DNA of 64,000 bases. It comes from Parvimonas sp. Lineage in GTDB: Bacteria > Bacillota > Clostridia > Tissierellales > Peptoniphilaceae. Location of the stretch: positions 1 to 64,000 of the forward strand of contig JALEHY010000040.1 in the NCBI GenBank assembly GCA_022770425.1, written 5' to 3'. The notes beneath the pieces were generated by a model. That model ran no database searches, had not been told where the DNA came from, and saw only the letters and a list, made by a program, of their open reading frames with translations. Shown here piece by piece: positions 8,987 to 18,342 of this stretch (within the stretch, counting starts at the first letter, position 1; each line of letters opens with the position of its first letter). The position numbers and the translations under genes are program-made.

Positions 8987-10264
8987 TTGAATTACGAAAC
9001 TGCGATGACTAACCTTAGGGGAGAAGTTTGCAGTGGAATTAAAATGGGTTTGGAAAATATAAAAAATCTTATGGAAAGATTAGGAAATCCACAAGATAAA
9101 TTGAAGATAATTCATATTGCAGGAACCAATGGTAAAGGTTCCTGTACTTCTTTTATAAATTCCGTTTTAGTTTCACAAGGTTATAAAGTCGGAATGTTTA
9201 CTTCTCCGTCAATTTACAATTTTGAAGAAAGAATCAGAATTGATAATAAAAATATTCCAGAAAATAAATTGCTTGATTTGATGAAAGAAGTTAGAGAGGT
9301 TGCTAATGGACTTGAAGTTTTTCCTGCTGATTTTGAACTTATAACTGCAATAGCATTTTTGTATTTTTATAGGGAAAACTGTGATTTTGTTATAATGGAA
9401 GTTGGACTTGGAGGAAGACTTGATGCCACAAATGTTGTAAAGACACCTCTTATAACCTTAATTACATCAATTAGTTTTGATCATCAACAATTTTTAGGAA
9501 ATACTTTAACTGAAATTGCGTTGGAAAAAGCAGGAATTTTAAAGGACAATGTCCCTTTGATTCTATATTCTCAAGAAAAGGTTGTTATGGATGCAATTTT
9601 GAAAATGGCAACCGAAAAAAAAGTTGAAGTATTAACAAATGATTTATCAAAAGTAGAAATTATTGAAAATTCAACAGACGGACAAATTATAAATTACAAA
9701 GAGTTTAAAAATCTTAAAATAAATTTATTAGGTTCACATCAAGTAAACAATGCAACAGTTGCTCTTGAAGTGATTTTAAAACTCAAAGAGCTTGGCGTTC
9801 AAATTTCAAATCAAAGTATATACAGTGGTTTTTCAGGTGTTATATGGCCTTGTCGATTTGAACTTGTAAGAAAGAATCCGGATTTTGTTTTAGATGGAGC
9901 ACATAATGTTGACGGTGTTGATAAATTCATTTCAAATATTAAATTTTATTATTCAAATAACAAAAAAATAGCGATTTTTGGTGTCTTGGCGGATAAGGAT
10001 TACAATGATATGCTTTCAAAAATTGTACCTACTTTTGATGTGTTTATAACCGTTACACCTGATTCTGACAGAGCGATGAGCTCCGATAAGTTAAAAGAAA
10101 TAATTTCTGAATTAACAACAAAAGAGGTTTTTGCTTTTGACGATTACAAACAAGCAATTGACAAAGCGATAGAGCTTTCTAAAAGCGAAGATGTTATTTC
10201 TGCTTTCGGTTCTTTGTACTTTGTCGGAGAAGTGAGAAAACTGCTTGGAGTTGAGGATTATTAA
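8987..10264 (+). CDS. folC: Folylpolyglutamate synthase / dihydrofolate synthase
   Basis: 425-residue Mur-ligase-type enzyme that adds glutamates to folates, which retains them in the cell. The P-loop reads AGTNGKGSCTSF (about residue 45) and VGLGGRLDATNVV is the family signature; LDGAHNVDG near 305 belongs to the C-terminal domain. I accept the TTG start at 8987, directly after the folD stop, because MNYETAMTNLRGEV aligns with the usual FolC N-terminus and AAGAAGG lies upstream; an internal ATG at 9005 would truncate that helix. It overlaps the next gene by one base. Whether it also has dihydrofolate synthase activity cannot be told. Confidence 0.94.
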   Translation: MNYETAMTNLRGEVCSGIKMGLENIKNLMERLGNPQDKLKIIHIAGTNGKGSCTSFINSVLVSQGYKVGMFTSPSIYNFEERIRIDNKNIPENKLLDLMKEVREVANGLEVFPADFELITAIAFLYFYRENCDFVIMEVGLGGRLDATNVVKTPLITLITSISFDHQQFLGNTLTEIALEKAGILKDNVPLILYSQEKVVMDAILKMATEKKVEVLTNDLSKVEIIENSTDGQIINYKEFKNLKINLLGSHQVNNATVALEVILKLKELGVQISNQSIYSGFSGVIWPCRFELVRKNPDFVLDGAHNVDGVDKFISNIKFYYSNNKKIAIFGVLADKDYNDMLSKIVPTFDVFITVTPDSDRAMSSDKLKEIISELTTKEVFAFDDYKQAIDKAIELSKSEDVISAFGSLYFVGEVRKLLGVEDY

Positions 10265-10806
10265 TGGATAAAAAAACTTTAAGACACATAATACAGCAAA
10301 AGATTAAAAAACTTTCAGAAACAGAGAGAAAAAATAAAGAAAAAGTTCTTTATGAAAAACTTTTTGAAAATAAAAATTTTAAAAATGCAAATTGTATTGC
10401 ACTTACAATTCCATTTGGAACAGAGATAAATACTTATCCTATAATAGAAAAATTATTTTCGTGTAATAAGGTTGTTTGTGCACCTGTTTGTGAAAAAGAA
10501 ACAAAAAAAATGACTTTTTATAGAATAAAATCTTTAGATGATCTGATTGACGGTTATTATGGAATAAAAACTCCGCCTGAAATAAAAGAAAATATTATTG
10601 AAAAAGACAATATCGACTTAATCTTAGTACCGGGTGTAGGCTTTGACAGTAAAAATTTCAGAATCGGTTTCGGCGGGGGGTATTATGACAGATATCTTAA
10701 AGATTATAACGGTCATACAATATCTTTAGCTTTTAAAGAACAGATTATTGAGAAAGTTCCGAAAAATGAATTTGACTTGCCTGTCGAATTGGTAATAACG
10801 GATTAA
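10264..10806 (+). CDS. 5-formyltetrahydrofolate cyclo-ligase
   Basis: 180-residue enzyme of the YgfA/MTHFS family, which uses ATP to turn 5-formyl-THF back into 5,10-methenyl-THF, thereby salvaging a folate side product that inhibits other folate enzymes. Visible signatures are the basic N-terminus, PFGTEINTYPII (about 55-66), LVPGVGFDSKNFRIGFGGGYYDRYL (about 120-144) and the C-terminal FDLPVELVITD. It overlaps folC by one base and is the last gene of the fhs operon, which ends at a hairpin. Confidence 0.95.
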   Translation: MDKKTLRHIIQQKIKKLSETERKNKEKVLYEKLFENKNFKNANCIALTIPFGTEINTYPIIEKLFSCNKVVCAPVCEKETKKMTFYRIKSLDDLIDGYYGIKTPPEIKENIIEKDNIDLILVPGVGFDSKNFRIGFGGGYYDRYLKDYNGHTISLAFKEQIIEKVPKNEFDLPVELVITD

Positions 10807-10817
10807 AATTTCGAATT

Positions 10818-10857
10818 AGAATTTAGGTTATATTATTTAACTTAAATTCTTTTTTTA
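10818..10857 (+). terminator. fhs operon terminator
   Basis: AGAATTTA-G-GTTA pairing with TAAC-T-TAAATTCT (one mismatch), followed by a run of seven T. Confidence 0.8.
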
Positions 10858-10930
10858 TTGTAGTTATAATTTACAAAAAAATAAATAGTGCTATAATTAT
10901 ATTAAGATAATTATTATCTTTGGAGGATTT

Positions 10931-11422
10931 ATGAAAAAGAAGAATTTATCCGTTTTTGGTATTGGGCCGATTTACGTAGTAACTATAACTTTTCTTACAT
11001 TGGTTGCTATTTTGCTTGATTTTTTTAAAATTTTAGATTTAAAAGTTTTTAATTTTTTTGCGATGATTTTTGTGTGTTTTGGTTTTGCTTTTGTTATTAT
11101 CGGGATTTTTATTTGGATTAAAGCAACTGTTGTATCCAAAATATCTGTCAATGTAAAAAATAATAAATTAGTTACAGACGGAATTTACGGTGTCGTCAGA
11201 AATCCTATATACAGTGCTTTTATGTTTTTAAATTGGGGAGTTTTGTTAATACTCAAAAATATTTTGATTTTTGTATTAATTCCTTTATACTGGTTACTTT
11301 TAACCTTGTTTGTGAAAAATACGGAGGAAGTGTGGCTTAGAAACTTATACGGAAAAGAGTATGACAACTATTGCAAAAATGTAAATAGGTGTATTCCTTT
11401 TCGATTTAAGAAAAAAGTTTAA
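10931..11422 (+). CDS. Isoprenylcysteine carboxyl methyltransferase-like membrane protein
   Basis: 163-residue integral membrane protein with four hydrophobic segments (about 10-32, 38-62, 92-110, 112-128). The motif TDGIYGVVRNPIYSAF (about 80-95) and the C-terminal WLRNLYGKEYDNYCKNVNRCIPF are typical of the ICMT/PEMT superfamily of SAM-dependent membrane methyltransferases. Bacterial members have varied or unknown substrates, so the target is not assigned. TTTGGAGG precedes the ATG. A promoter-like TATAAT lies about 30 bases upstream. It is followed by degV, which has its own promoter. Confidence 0.8.
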   Translation: MKKKNLSVFGIGPIYVVTITFLTLVAILLDFFKILDLKVFNFFAMIFVCFGFAFVIIGIFIWIKATVVSKISVNVKNNKLVTDGIYGVVRNPIYSAFMFLNWGVLLILKNILIFVLIPLYWLLLTLFVKNTEEVWLRNLYGKEYDNYCKNVNRCIPFRFKKKV

Positions 11423-11444
11423 GGAGTAATTTAAGTGATTTTTC

Positions 11445-11473
11445 TTGAAAAAAGTTACAAAATAGTTTATTAT
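11445..11473 (+). promoter_or_regulatory. degV promoter
   Basis: TTGAAA (11445-11450), 17 bases, TATTAT (11468-11473). It lies inside the GTG-initiated extension of the degV frame, which argues that the extension is not translated. Confidence 0.6.
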
Positions 11474-11506
11474 ATAGTGGGAGTGTTTTTAAAACAGGAG
11501 GTAATG

Positions 11507-12391
11507 ATGATAAAACTATTTTGTGATATGGGGGCTGACATACCTAAAAACTTAGTTGAAAAATATGGGGTAACTGTTTTTACTATGGCAATTTCCGATG
11601 GAGAGAAAGAGTATATTTTAGGTAAAAATATAGATAAATACAAACTTTTTGAAGAAATGAAAAAAGGTGTAAAATTTAATACTTCGCAAGTTAGCTATAA
11701 AGAATATTATGATTCTTTCAAAGAAGAAATTTTAAAAGGTAATGAAGTTTTATATATTTCCCTTTCTTCCGGAATAACCGGAACTTACAACACTGCAGTT
11801 ATGGCTAAAAACACATTGTCAGAAGAATATGGCAGTGCAAGAATTGAGGTTGTAGACAGCCTTAATGCGGTCTTCGGATATGGTTCTATGGTTATAAAGA
11901 TTGCTAAGTTTATAAAAGAAAATAAAACTATGGACGAAGTTTTAGATTTTGCATATTTTTTACAAAAACATATAAGATATGTTTTTACCGTTGAGGATTT
12001 AAAATATCTTTATCAAGGAGGAAGACTCAGTAAAACTAAATATCTTTTAGGAAATCTTTTAAATGTCTGTCCTATTTTGGATATGTCAAAGGAAGACGGA
12101 ACTTTAAGAATAGTCGATAAAGTCAGAGGACATAAAGCGTTAAAGAAAAAAATGTTACAAAATATTCAAAATCATGCAAAAGATTTGAAAAATCAAACTA
12201 TTTTTGTATTTCACGGAGATTGTGAAGACAGAGCAATTGAACTTAAAGAATATTTAAAGACAGAACTTGAAAATGAAGATATTGTTATCTATGGAATAGA
12301 TGCAGTTATAGGTTGTCATACAGGTCCGGATATTTTTGCTATAGGATATTTAGATGAACTTTATGGCGAATATGATAAATTTGAAGAATAA
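11507..12391 (+). CDS. DegV family fatty-acid-binding protein
   Basis: 294-residue DegV/FakB-type protein. MIKLFCDMGADIPKNL begins the first strand, SLSSGITGTYNTA (about 84-96) supplies the loop that binds the fatty acid carboxylate, YLYQGGRLSKTK (about 165-176) is a family signature and CHTGPDIFAIGYL ends the protein. FakB partners present acyl chains to the FakA kinase for phosphorylation; no fakA is in this window. I chose ATG 11507: AGGAGG lies 4 bases upstream, while the frame-extending GTG at 11435 would read through a promoter. Confidence 0.92.
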   Translation: MIKLFCDMGADIPKNLVEKYGVTVFTMAISDGEKEYILGKNIDKYKLFEEMKKGVKFNTSQVSYKEYYDSFKEEILKGNEVLYISLSSGITGTYNTAVMAKNTLSEEYGSARIEVVDSLNAVFGYGSMVIKIAKFIKENKTMDEVLDFAYFLQKHIRYVFTVEDLKYLYQGGRLSKTKYLLGNLLNVCPILDMSKEDGTLRIVDKVRGHKALKKKMLQNIQNHAKDLKNQTIFVFHGDCEDRAIELKEYLKTELENEDIVIYGIDAVIGCHTGPDIFAIGYLDELYGEYDKFEE

Positions 12392-12441
12392 GCACTTTAT
12401 TTTGCATACTTATATCAGATATTGAATGAGTTTGACAGATT

Positions 12442-12471
12442 GAACTGTAATTTTTATTACAGTTCTTTTTT
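12442..12471 (+). terminator. degV terminator
   Basis: GAACTGTAA / TTACAGTTC, followed by a T-run. Confidence 0.85.
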
Positions 12472-12535
12472 GTTGTTAAATTGATTTATTTGTGATACAA
12501 TAACAAAGTTAATTTAGATTGATAAATGATAGGAG

Positions 12536-12901
12536 ATGATTTTTATTAAACATATTTATGAATTTTTGATTATTTTAGGTTTTTTATTTTTTGGAATGGT
12601 TTTAGAATTTATTTTTAAATCTCCGATACCTGCAACAATTATATCGATGATTTTATTGGTTTTTTTACTTTATTTTAAAATAATAAAATTGGAAAAAATA
12701 GAAAAAACTTCAAATTTTTTACTTGAAAATATAACTCTGTTTATGACTCCTCTTTTGATTGGCGTTATAGATAAATTTCACTATTTTAATGGGAAATTTT
12801 TACAAATTTTTTTGATTCTGTTTATAAGTGTTGTAGTTTCAATAGTAATAACAGCAAAAAGTACGGAAATTTTACTTAGAATTTTTGTAAAGGAGGATTA
12901 A
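12536..12901 (+). CDS. lrgA: LrgA/CidA family holin-like membrane protein
   Basis: 121-residue membrane protein with four hydrophobic segments (about 7-25, 29-48, 64-80, 87-108) in the layout of the LrgA/CidA family; FFGMVLEFIFKSPIPATIISMILL matches the conserved second segment. Partnered with LrgB immediately downstream (one base between stop and start). In other Firmicutes the pair influences autolysis and exports small organic acids such as pyruvate. The start is uncertain: the ATG at 12536 abuts its own AGGAG, leaving almost no spacing, so initiation may be inefficient or at a nearby non-ATG codon. Confidence 0.75.
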   Translation: MIFIKHIYEFLIILGFLFFGMVLEFIFKSPIPATIISMILLVFLLYFKIIKLEKIEKTSNFLLENITLFMTPLLIGVIDKFHYFNGKFLQIFLILFISVVVSIVITAKSTEILLRIFVKED

Positions 12902-13588
12902 ATGAATATATTTGCTACTCAAAATTTTGGAATTTTTCTGACTGTTGTTACCTTTGTCATAGGATATGAAATTCAAACTAAATTAAAATTGAAATTTTTA
13001 AGTCCTATGGTTACTTCAGCGGTTTTGATTATAGGAATACTTTTGATTTTTAAAATACCGTATTCAAATTACAAAAATGGAGCTGACATATTGACGTATT
13101 TTGTAGCTCCTGCAACTGTTGTTTTAGCTGTTCCTTTGTATAAAAATATTGAAGTTGTAAAAAAATATTTTGTTCCGATTTTTATAGGATGTTTGATTGG
13201 AATTACAGTTGGAATTTTAGTCGGGGTTGTTCTTTGTAATATTTTTGGAATAAATAAAGAAATTATTCTCTCTATGTTACCTAAATCTGTTACATCAGCC
13301 ATAGGTTATGAAATATCGAAAAAAATAGGAGCAATAATGGAAATAACGATGGTTTTTATCGTTATATGCGGAATTATAGGATATTCTACAGGAGAGATTA
13401 TTTTTAAAATATTCAAAATAAATAACAAAGTTGCAAAAGGTGTTGCGCTTGGCTCTTGCAGTCATGTTTTAGGAACTGCAAAGGCAATGGAACTTGGAGA
13501 GGTTGAAGGTGCAATCTCTACAGTTTCGATATCAATATCCGGAGTATTGGCTGTAGTTGTGATTCCTTTTATAGTTAGCTTGATTTAA
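12902..13588 (+). CDS. lrgB: LrgB family membrane protein
   Basis: 228-residue integral membrane protein with about seven hydrophobic segments. LPKSVTSAIGYEISKKIG (about 126-143) and GVALGSCSHVLGTAKAMELGEVEGA (about 181-205) are the LrgB signatures. It is translationally linked to the LrgA-like gene, with the ribosome binding site AGGAGG inside the end of that gene. The pair probably forms one membrane complex affecting murein hydrolase activity or organic acid export. No LytSR-type two-component regulator is adjacent. Confidence 0.9.
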   Translation: MNIFATQNFGIFLTVVTFVIGYEIQTKLKLKFLSPMVTSAVLIIGILLIFKIPYSNYKNGADILTYFVAPATVVLAVPLYKNIEVVKKYFVPIFIGCLIGITVGILVGVVLCNIFGINKEIILSMLPKSVTSAIGYEISKKIGAIMEITMVFIVICGIIGYSTGEIIFKIFKINNKVAKGVALGSCSHVLGTAKAMELGEVEGAISTVSISISGVLAVVVIPFIVSLI

Positions 13589-13614
13589 TTTGAATATTTG
13601 AGACTAAAATTAAG

Positions 13615-13643
13615 TTGATTTTTATATATAAATATGTTATTAT
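13615..13643 (+). promoter_or_regulatory. secG-hppA promoter
   Basis: TTGATT (13615-13620), 17 bases, TATTAT (13638-13643), about 35 bases before secG. Confidence 0.65.
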
Positions 13644-13679
13644 AAAGCGTAGAGTAGTTATAAAATTCGGAGGTGAATT

Positions 13680-13904
13680 ATGAAAACTTTTATTGTGATA
13701 ACTTTATTAATTGCCAGTCTTGCAATTATTATTTCAGTTCTTTTACAAGAATCAAAGTCTGAAGGAGTTGCATCTTTAACAGGAGAAACAAATATTGCGG
13801 GTAAAGGCGGAAAAAAAACAAGAGAGGCATATTTAAGCCAAATTACTATTATATCATCAATAGTGTTTTTTATTGCAGCTATTACATTTGCGGCAATTAA
13901 ATAA
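13680..13904 (+). CDS. secG: Preprotein translocase subunit SecG
   Basis: 74-residue protein with two transmembrane helices (about 2-22 and 53-72) around a cytoplasmic loop rich in Gly, Lys and Ser. VLLQESKSEGVASLTGETN is the conserved first part of the loop. SecG stabilises SecYE and assists SecA cycling. GGAGG lies 7 bases before the ATG. It is 20 bases upstream of the pyrophosphatase gene and likely co-transcribed with it; the usual downstream partner rnr-smpB is not here. Confidence 0.9.
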   Translation: MKTFIVITLLIASLAIIISVLLQESKSEGVASLTGETNIAGKGGKKTREAYLSQITIISSIVFFIAAITFAAIK

Positions 13905-13924
13905 AAATTTTTTAGGAGGGAAAA

Positions 13925-15934
13925 ATGGATACTAGTTTAGTGTTTTATTGTGCAATAGGTATTGGATTTATTGCATTGGTTTTTGCTTATATTAAATATT
14001 TAAGCATTACTTCAATATCACCGGGTAATGACAGAATGAAAGAAATATCAGGTTATATTGAAGAAGGAGCTATGGCTTTTTTAGTTCGTGAGTACAAGTC
14101 ATTGGCTATCTTTATTGTTGTATTAGCAATTATTCTTGGTGTTGCGATTAATCTTCAAACTGCTATTTGTTTCTTAGCAGGTTCATTATGTTCGATTTTA
14201 GCCGGCTTTTTCGGAATGAAAGCAGCTACAAAGGCAAATGTAAGAACTGCTAATGCTGCAAAAGAGTTTGGAATGGGTAAAGCTCTTCAAACTGCTTTTT
14301 CAGGTGGAGCTGTAATGGGACTTTCAGTAGTTGGTTTAGGTATACTTGGAATGAGCGTTGCTTATTTTATTTACGGTGATCCTAATATCGTAACAGGTTT
14401 TAGCTTTGGTGCTTCATCTATCGCTTTATTTGCGAGAGTTGGGGGAGGTATTTATACTAAAGCCGCTGATGTTGGGGCTGACTTGGTTGGTAAAGTAGAA
14501 GCGGGAATTCCGGAAGATGATCCAAGAAACCCTGCTGTTATCGCTGATAACGTAGGAGATAACGTAGGGGACGTTGCAGGTATGGGTGCTGACCTTTTTG
14601 AATCTTATGTTGGTTCAATCCTTTCAGGTATTACACTTGGAGCGATTGCATTTGGACCTAAAGGAGTTGCTTTTGCATTAGCACTTGCAGCAGTTGGAGT
14701 TATTTGTTCAATCGTGGGACTTTTCTGTGTTAAGGGAGATAAAGATCCTCAAAAATCATTAAATGTCGGCACAATAGTAAGTTCAATTTTAACGATAGCT
14801 GCATCATATTTCTTGAGTATAAAGATATTAGAATCATCTAAGCCTTTTATAGCAGCAATTTCCGGTATTTTAGTAGGGCTTATTGTTTCACAATTCACTG
14901 AATACTATACATCAGGCGATAAAAAACCTGTTCAAAAAATTGCCGAAGAGTCAGAAACGGGTTCTTCAACAAATATTATTTCAGGTTTGGCAGTTGGTAT
15001 GAAATCAACTACAGGACCTATAATTATAATAGCTATAGGAATTTTAGTTTCATATATGGCATCAAACGGTTTTTCAAATGCGGAACAAGGTTTATACGGT
15101 ATTTCTATTGCAGCAATCGGTATGCTTTCAACTTGTGGTATGACTATTGCAGTTGATGCTTACGGACCAATTGCAGATAATGCAGGTGGTATTGCTGAAA
15201 TGTGTGAATTACCTCATGAAGTTAGAAATATTACTGACAAATTAGATGCTGTTGGAAATACAACTGCAGCAATCGGTAAAGGATTTGCTATCGGTTCAGC
15301 AGCTTTAACTGCGTTAGCTTTATTTGCATCATATACACAAGCTGTAGGATTAAAATCAATAGATGTTACTAAACCTCAAGTTGTAGCAGGTATGTTTATT
15401 GGAGGTATGTTACCTTTCTTATTCTCTGCTTTAACTATGGAAGCAGTAGGAACTGCGGCAAATGATATGATTCAAGAAGTTAGAAGACAATTCAAAACAA
15501 TTCCGGGAATTATGGAAGGAAAAGGAACTCCTGATTATAGAAGATGCGTTGATATTTCAACAAAAGCAGCTTTAAGACAAATGATAGTTCCAGGTGTTTT
15601 AGCAGTTGTTGTTCCTGTAATAGTTGGTTTATTAATCGGTGCTGAAGCATTGGGCGGACTTTTAGCAGGTTCATTAGTTACAGGTGTATTAATGGCTATA
15701 TTTATGTCAAACTCAGGTGGGGCATGGGATAATGCTAAGAAATACATTGAAGAAGGTCATCATGGCGGAAAAGGATCAGAACCTCATAAAGCTGCAGTAG
15801 TTGGAGATACAGTAGGAGATCCTTTCAAAGATACTTCAGGTCCGTCATTAAATATCTTAATTAAGTTAATGACAGTTGTAGCATTGGTATTTGCTCAAGT
15901 TATTTTAACCTATGGCGGAATGTTAATAAAATAA
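13925..15934 (+). CDS. hppA: Membrane-bound pyrophosphatase, potassium-dependent type
   Basis: 669-residue polytopic enzyme (about 16 helices) that couples hydrolysis of pyrophosphate to transport of sodium or protons out of the cell. Substrate-binding motifs are clear: [39 protein letters not shown] split over about residues 180-220, and the second acidic cluster [14 protein letters not shown] near 625. The [10 protein letters not shown] segment (about 444) has Ala where potassium-independent enzymes have Lys, which assigns it to the potassium-dependent group; most sodium pumps belong there. It would recover energy from biosynthetic pyrophosphate in an anaerobe. AGGAGGG precedes the ATG and a terminator follows. 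Confidence 0.96.
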   Translation: MDTSLVFYCAIGIGFIALVFAYIKYLSITSISPGNDRMKEISGYIEEGAMAFLVREYKSLAIFIVVLAIILGVAINLQTAICFLAGSLCSILAGFFGMKAATKANVRTANAAKEFGMGKALQTAFSGGAVMGLSVVGLGILGMSVAYFIYGDPNIVTGFSFGASSIALFARVGGGIYTKAADVGADLVGKVEAGIPEDDPRNPAVIADNVGDNVGDVAGMGADLFESYVGSILSGITLGAIAFGPKGVAFALALAAVGVICSIVGLFCVKGDKDPQKSLNVGTIVSSILTIAASYFLSIKILESSKPFIAAISGILVGLIVSQFTEYYTSGDKKPVQKIAEESETGSSTNIISGLAVGMKSTTGPIIIIAIGILVSYMASNGFSNAEQGLYGISIAAIGMLSTCGMTIAVDAYGPIADNAGGIAEMCELPHEVRNITDKLDAVGNTTAAIGKGFAIGSAALTALALFASYTQAVGLKSIDVTKPQVVAGMFIGGMLPFLFSALTMEAVGTAANDMIQEVRRQFKTIPGIMEGKGTPDYRRCVDISTKAALRQMIVPGVLAVVVPVIVGLLIGAEALGGLLAGSLVTGVLMAIFMSNSGGAWDNAKKYIEEGHHGGKGSEPHKAAVVGDTVGDPFKDTSGPSLNILIKLMTVVALVFAQVILTYGGMLIK

Positions 15935-15947
15935 TTAAAAATATTTT

Positions 15948-15983
15948 GAAGTCTTGATTTTAAATCAAGGCTTCTTTTTTGTT
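15948..15983 (+). terminator. hppA terminator
   Basis: GAAG-TC-TTGATTT with AAATCAA-GG-CTTC, then a T-run. Confidence 0.85.
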
Positions 15984-16075
15984 TTAAATAATTTTCATTT
16001 TTTATAAATGTAATTAAACTAAATAATTTAAAATCTTATTTTTAAATTAACTTATGAAGATATGATATGAAATAT

Positions 16076-16104
16076 TTGCTAAATTTTATTCGTTTTGGTA
16101 TAAT
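16076..16104 (+). promoter_or_regulatory. Promoter of the P-loop kinase-like gene
   Basis: TTGCTA (16076-16081), 17 bases, extended -10 TGGTATAAT ending at 16104. Its sequence closely resembles the promoter at 16756-16784. Confidence 0.7.
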
Positions 16105-16147
16105 CATTCACGTTAAATATTTCAGTTATTAAAACATAGGAGGAATT

Positions 16148-16657
16148 ATGAAGATAGTAATTATGGGATATAGTGGTTCGGGAAAATCCACTTTGGCAAA
16201 ATTTCTTTCGGAAAAATATAATTTAGATGTTTTACATCTTGATACTGTTCAGTTTTTACCAGACTGGGAAATTAGGGAACAAGAGGAGCAGGAAAGTATG
16301 GTTCTTGAATTTTTAAACAGTCATAATTCTTGGATAATTGAGGGAAACTACTCGTCTTTATATTTACAAAGAAGACTTACAGAGTCAGACATTATTATAA
16401 TTATGCAATTTAATAGATTTTCAGCTTTATATAGAGTAATAAAAAGATATTTAAAATATAGAGGAACCAACAGACCTGATATGGCTGTCGGTTGTAACGA
16501 AAAAATAGATTTTGAATTTATTAAGTGGATTTTGTATTATGGTAGAACAAGAAGAAAACACAAATTTTTTCGAAAAATATTTTTAGAAAATATTCAAAAA
16601 ACAAAAATACTAAAAAGTCAGAAACAAATAGATGAGTTTATAAAAACTGTAATTTAA
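16148..16657 (+). CDS. P-loop nucleotide kinase-like protein (FlaR / topology-modulation family)
   Basis: 169-residue cytosolic protein related to adenylate kinases. Walker A is MGYSGSGKSTLAKFL (about 6-20), followed by LDVLHLDTVQFLPDW and WIIEGNYSS, the pattern of the family annotated as DNA topology modulation protein FlaR. The true substrate of that family is not established, so I do not name one. AGGAGG precedes the ATG. It is a single-gene unit with a promoter upstream and a weak hairpin with a T-run downstream (about 16702-16728). Confidence 0.75.
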   Translation: MKIVIMGYSGSGKSTLAKFLSEKYNLDVLHLDTVQFLPDWEIREQEEQESMVLEFLNSHNSWIIEGNYSSLYLQRRLTESDIIIIMQFNRFSALYRVIKRYLKYRGTNRPDMAVGCNEKIDFEFIKWILYYGRTRRKHKFFRKIFLENIQKTKILKSQKQIDEFIKTVI

Positions 16658-16701
16658 ACTTTCAAAATAAAAGTATGATATAACTAAAAAATTTTTTTCT
16701 A

Positions 16702-16728
16702 AAGTCTTGATTTTAATTAAGATTTTTT
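16702..16728 (+). terminator. Weak terminator
   Basis: TCTTGATT / AATTAAGA (one G-T pair) followed by seven T. Confidence 0.6.
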
Positions 16729-16755
16729 TAAAAATTTCCGTTTAATATAAACTAT

Positions 16756-16784
16756 TTGCAAAATTTTTTTTCTTTTGGTATAAT
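16756..16784 (+). promoter_or_regulatory. Promoter of the CNNM/CorC gene
   Basis: TTGCAA (16756-16761), 17 bases, extended -10 TGGTATAAT (TATAAT 16779-16784). Confidence 0.75.
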
Positions 16785-16815
16785 TCTCTAAGAAGTATTT
16801 TTTAGGAGGCGTGTT

Positions 16816-18156
16816 ATGTCAGACAGTGGACCCGAGGTCTATTTTCAGATTTTTATTTTAATTTTATTAACATTGGTTAATGCTTTTTTTGCTGCATCAG
16901 AAATGGCGATAGTTTCTATGGATAAGAAAAAACTTATGACTTTGTCGGAACAAGGAGATAAAAGAGCGATAAAGGTTGTAAATATGTTGCAAGAACCTTC
17001 AAGATTTTTGTCTACTATTCAAGTCGGTATTACTTTTGCGGGATTTTTTACTTCTGCTTCAGCAGCAGTGGGACTTTCTGTTAAATTTGGTAATTTTCTT
17101 GAGTATTTGGCAGTTCCGTTTGCACAAAATACAGCATTTGTTTTAGTTACTGTAATTTTAGCGTTTATAAGTTTGGTTTTTGGAGAGCTTGTTCCAAAGA
17201 GAGTTGCTTTACAAAATGCTGAAAAATTTGCTCTTTTTTCAGTCGGACTTATAAATATGGTTTACAAGTTGATGAAACCTTTTGTGTATTTGTTATCGGC
17301 ATTTACTAACGGAGTTTTGAAACTTTTTGGAATATCTATAACAGGAGTTGAAGAAAAGGTAACGTTGGAAGAAATAAAGTCAATTGTTGAAGTCGGTCAA
17401 GAACAAGGCATTATAAATCCTACTGAAAGACAGATGATAGATGGGATAATAGGTTTTGATGATGTCTTAGCTGAAGAGGTTATGACTGCAAGAACAGAAG
17501 TTTTTATGTTAGATGTTGATAATATTGAAGAAGATTTTGAAACTTTGATGGAAATGAGATATTCACGAATTCCTGTGTATGAAGATGACATAGATAATAT
17601 AATCGGGATTTTATATATAAAGGATTATTTTTTGGAAGCGTATAAAGTTGGTTTTGATAAAGTTGATATCAGAAAGATATTAAGACCTGCATATTTTATA
17701 CCTGAAAGAAAAAATATAAATGATTTGTTCATTGAACTTAAAAATTCAAGAAATCAAATGGCTGTACTGATTGATGAGTATGGCGGTTTTACAGGAATTG
17801 TGACTATGGAAGATTTAATTGAAGAAGTTATGGGTGAAATTGATGATGAATATGATAAAAAAACTCATCCTGCAATTAAAAAATTAGATGACAGACATTT
17901 TGTGGCAACGGGTGCTTGTGAAATTGAAGATGTAAATGAAGTTTGTAAGTTGAAACTTGATGAAAATTCGGAAGATTACGACACGTTGGGAGGAATGTTG
18001 ATGTACCTTTTAGGGTATATTCCAAATGACGGAGAAAAAATTACTATAGAGCATAACGGAGTTATTTATAATATATTGTCAATTCATGAACATAGAGTTA
18101 AAAAGGTTAGAATCACTCTTCCTCTTGAAGAAAAATCTGAGGAAAGTGAAGAATAA
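16816..18156 (+). CDS. CNNM/CorC family transporter (DUF21, CBS pair, CorC_HlyC domain)
   Basis: 446-residue protein of the family once called haemolysin C. An N-terminal DUF21 membrane domain (about 10-190, four hydrophobic segments; FAASEMAIVSMDKKKL and FGELVPKRVALQNAEKF are signatures) is followed by two CBS domains (about 210-335, with VMTARTEVFMLD, YSRIPVYEDDIDNIIG and LIDEYGGFTGIVTMEDLIEEVMGEI) and a C-terminal CorC_HlyC domain. Characterised relatives export magnesium or sodium and sense nucleotides through the CBS pair. Transport direction and ion here are inferred from the family. Single-gene unit with its own promoter and terminator. Confidence 0.92.
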   Translation: MSDSGPEVYFQIFILILLTLVNAFFAASEMAIVSMDKKKLMTLSEQGDKRAIKVVNMLQEPSRFLSTIQVGITFAGFFTSASAAVGLSVKFGNFLEYLAVPFAQNTAFVLVTVILAFISLVFGELVPKRVALQNAEKFALFSVGLINMVYKLMKPFVYLLSAFTNGVLKLFGISITGVEEKVTLEEIKSIVEVGQEQGIINPTERQMIDGIIGFDDVLAEEVMTARTEVFMLDVDNIEEDFETLMEMRYSRIPVYEDDIDNIIGILYIKDYFLEAYKVGFDKVDIRKILRPAYFIPERKNINDLFIELKNSRNQMAVLIDEYGGFTGIVTMEDLIEEVMGEIDDEYDKKTHPAIKKLDDRHFVATGACEIEDVNEVCKLKLDENSEDYDTLGGMLMYLLGYIPNDGEKITIEHNGVIYNILSIHEHRVKKVRITLPLEEKSEESEE

Positions 18157-18200
18157 AAAAATAGAATTTTTTTTAAAATTTTATTTATAATTATGAATTT

Positions 18201-18232
18201 AAAGCAGTAAATTTTTTGTTTACTGCTTTTTG
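18201..18232 (+). terminator. Terminator of the CNNM/CorC gene
   Basis: AAAGCAGTAAA / TTTACTGCTTT, 7-base loop, T-rich tail. Confidence 0.85.
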
Positions 18233-18288
18233 TTTTTCAGTCAAGAACAAGGTTATTGTAATTTATATTTTTTGTAAATGTATAATGT

Positions 18289-18317
18289 TTGAATAAATTT
18301 GTAATTTTTGTTATAAT
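18289..18317 (+). promoter_or_regulatory. asp23-nusB promoter
   Basis: TTGAAT (18289-18294), 17 bases, TATAAT (18312-18317). It overlaps the upstream part of an open frame that would extend asp23, so the extension is unlikely to be translated. Confidence 0.75.
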
Positions 18318-18342
18318 ACTATTTAATTGGAGGTGTATTTAT

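Noticed and set aside
11435..11506. N-terminal extension of DegV from a GTG start
   Set aside because: The extension contains a -35/-10 pair and does not match the DegV family; a better ribosome binding site precedes ATG 11507.
16690..16815. Possible small gene between the P-loop kinase and CNNM/CorC genes
   Set aside because: Only a weak terminator and a promoter are present; no frame of useful length.
18289..18342. N-terminal extension of the Asp23-family protein
   Set aside because: It overlaps the promoter, and GGAGGTG stands before the later ATG.
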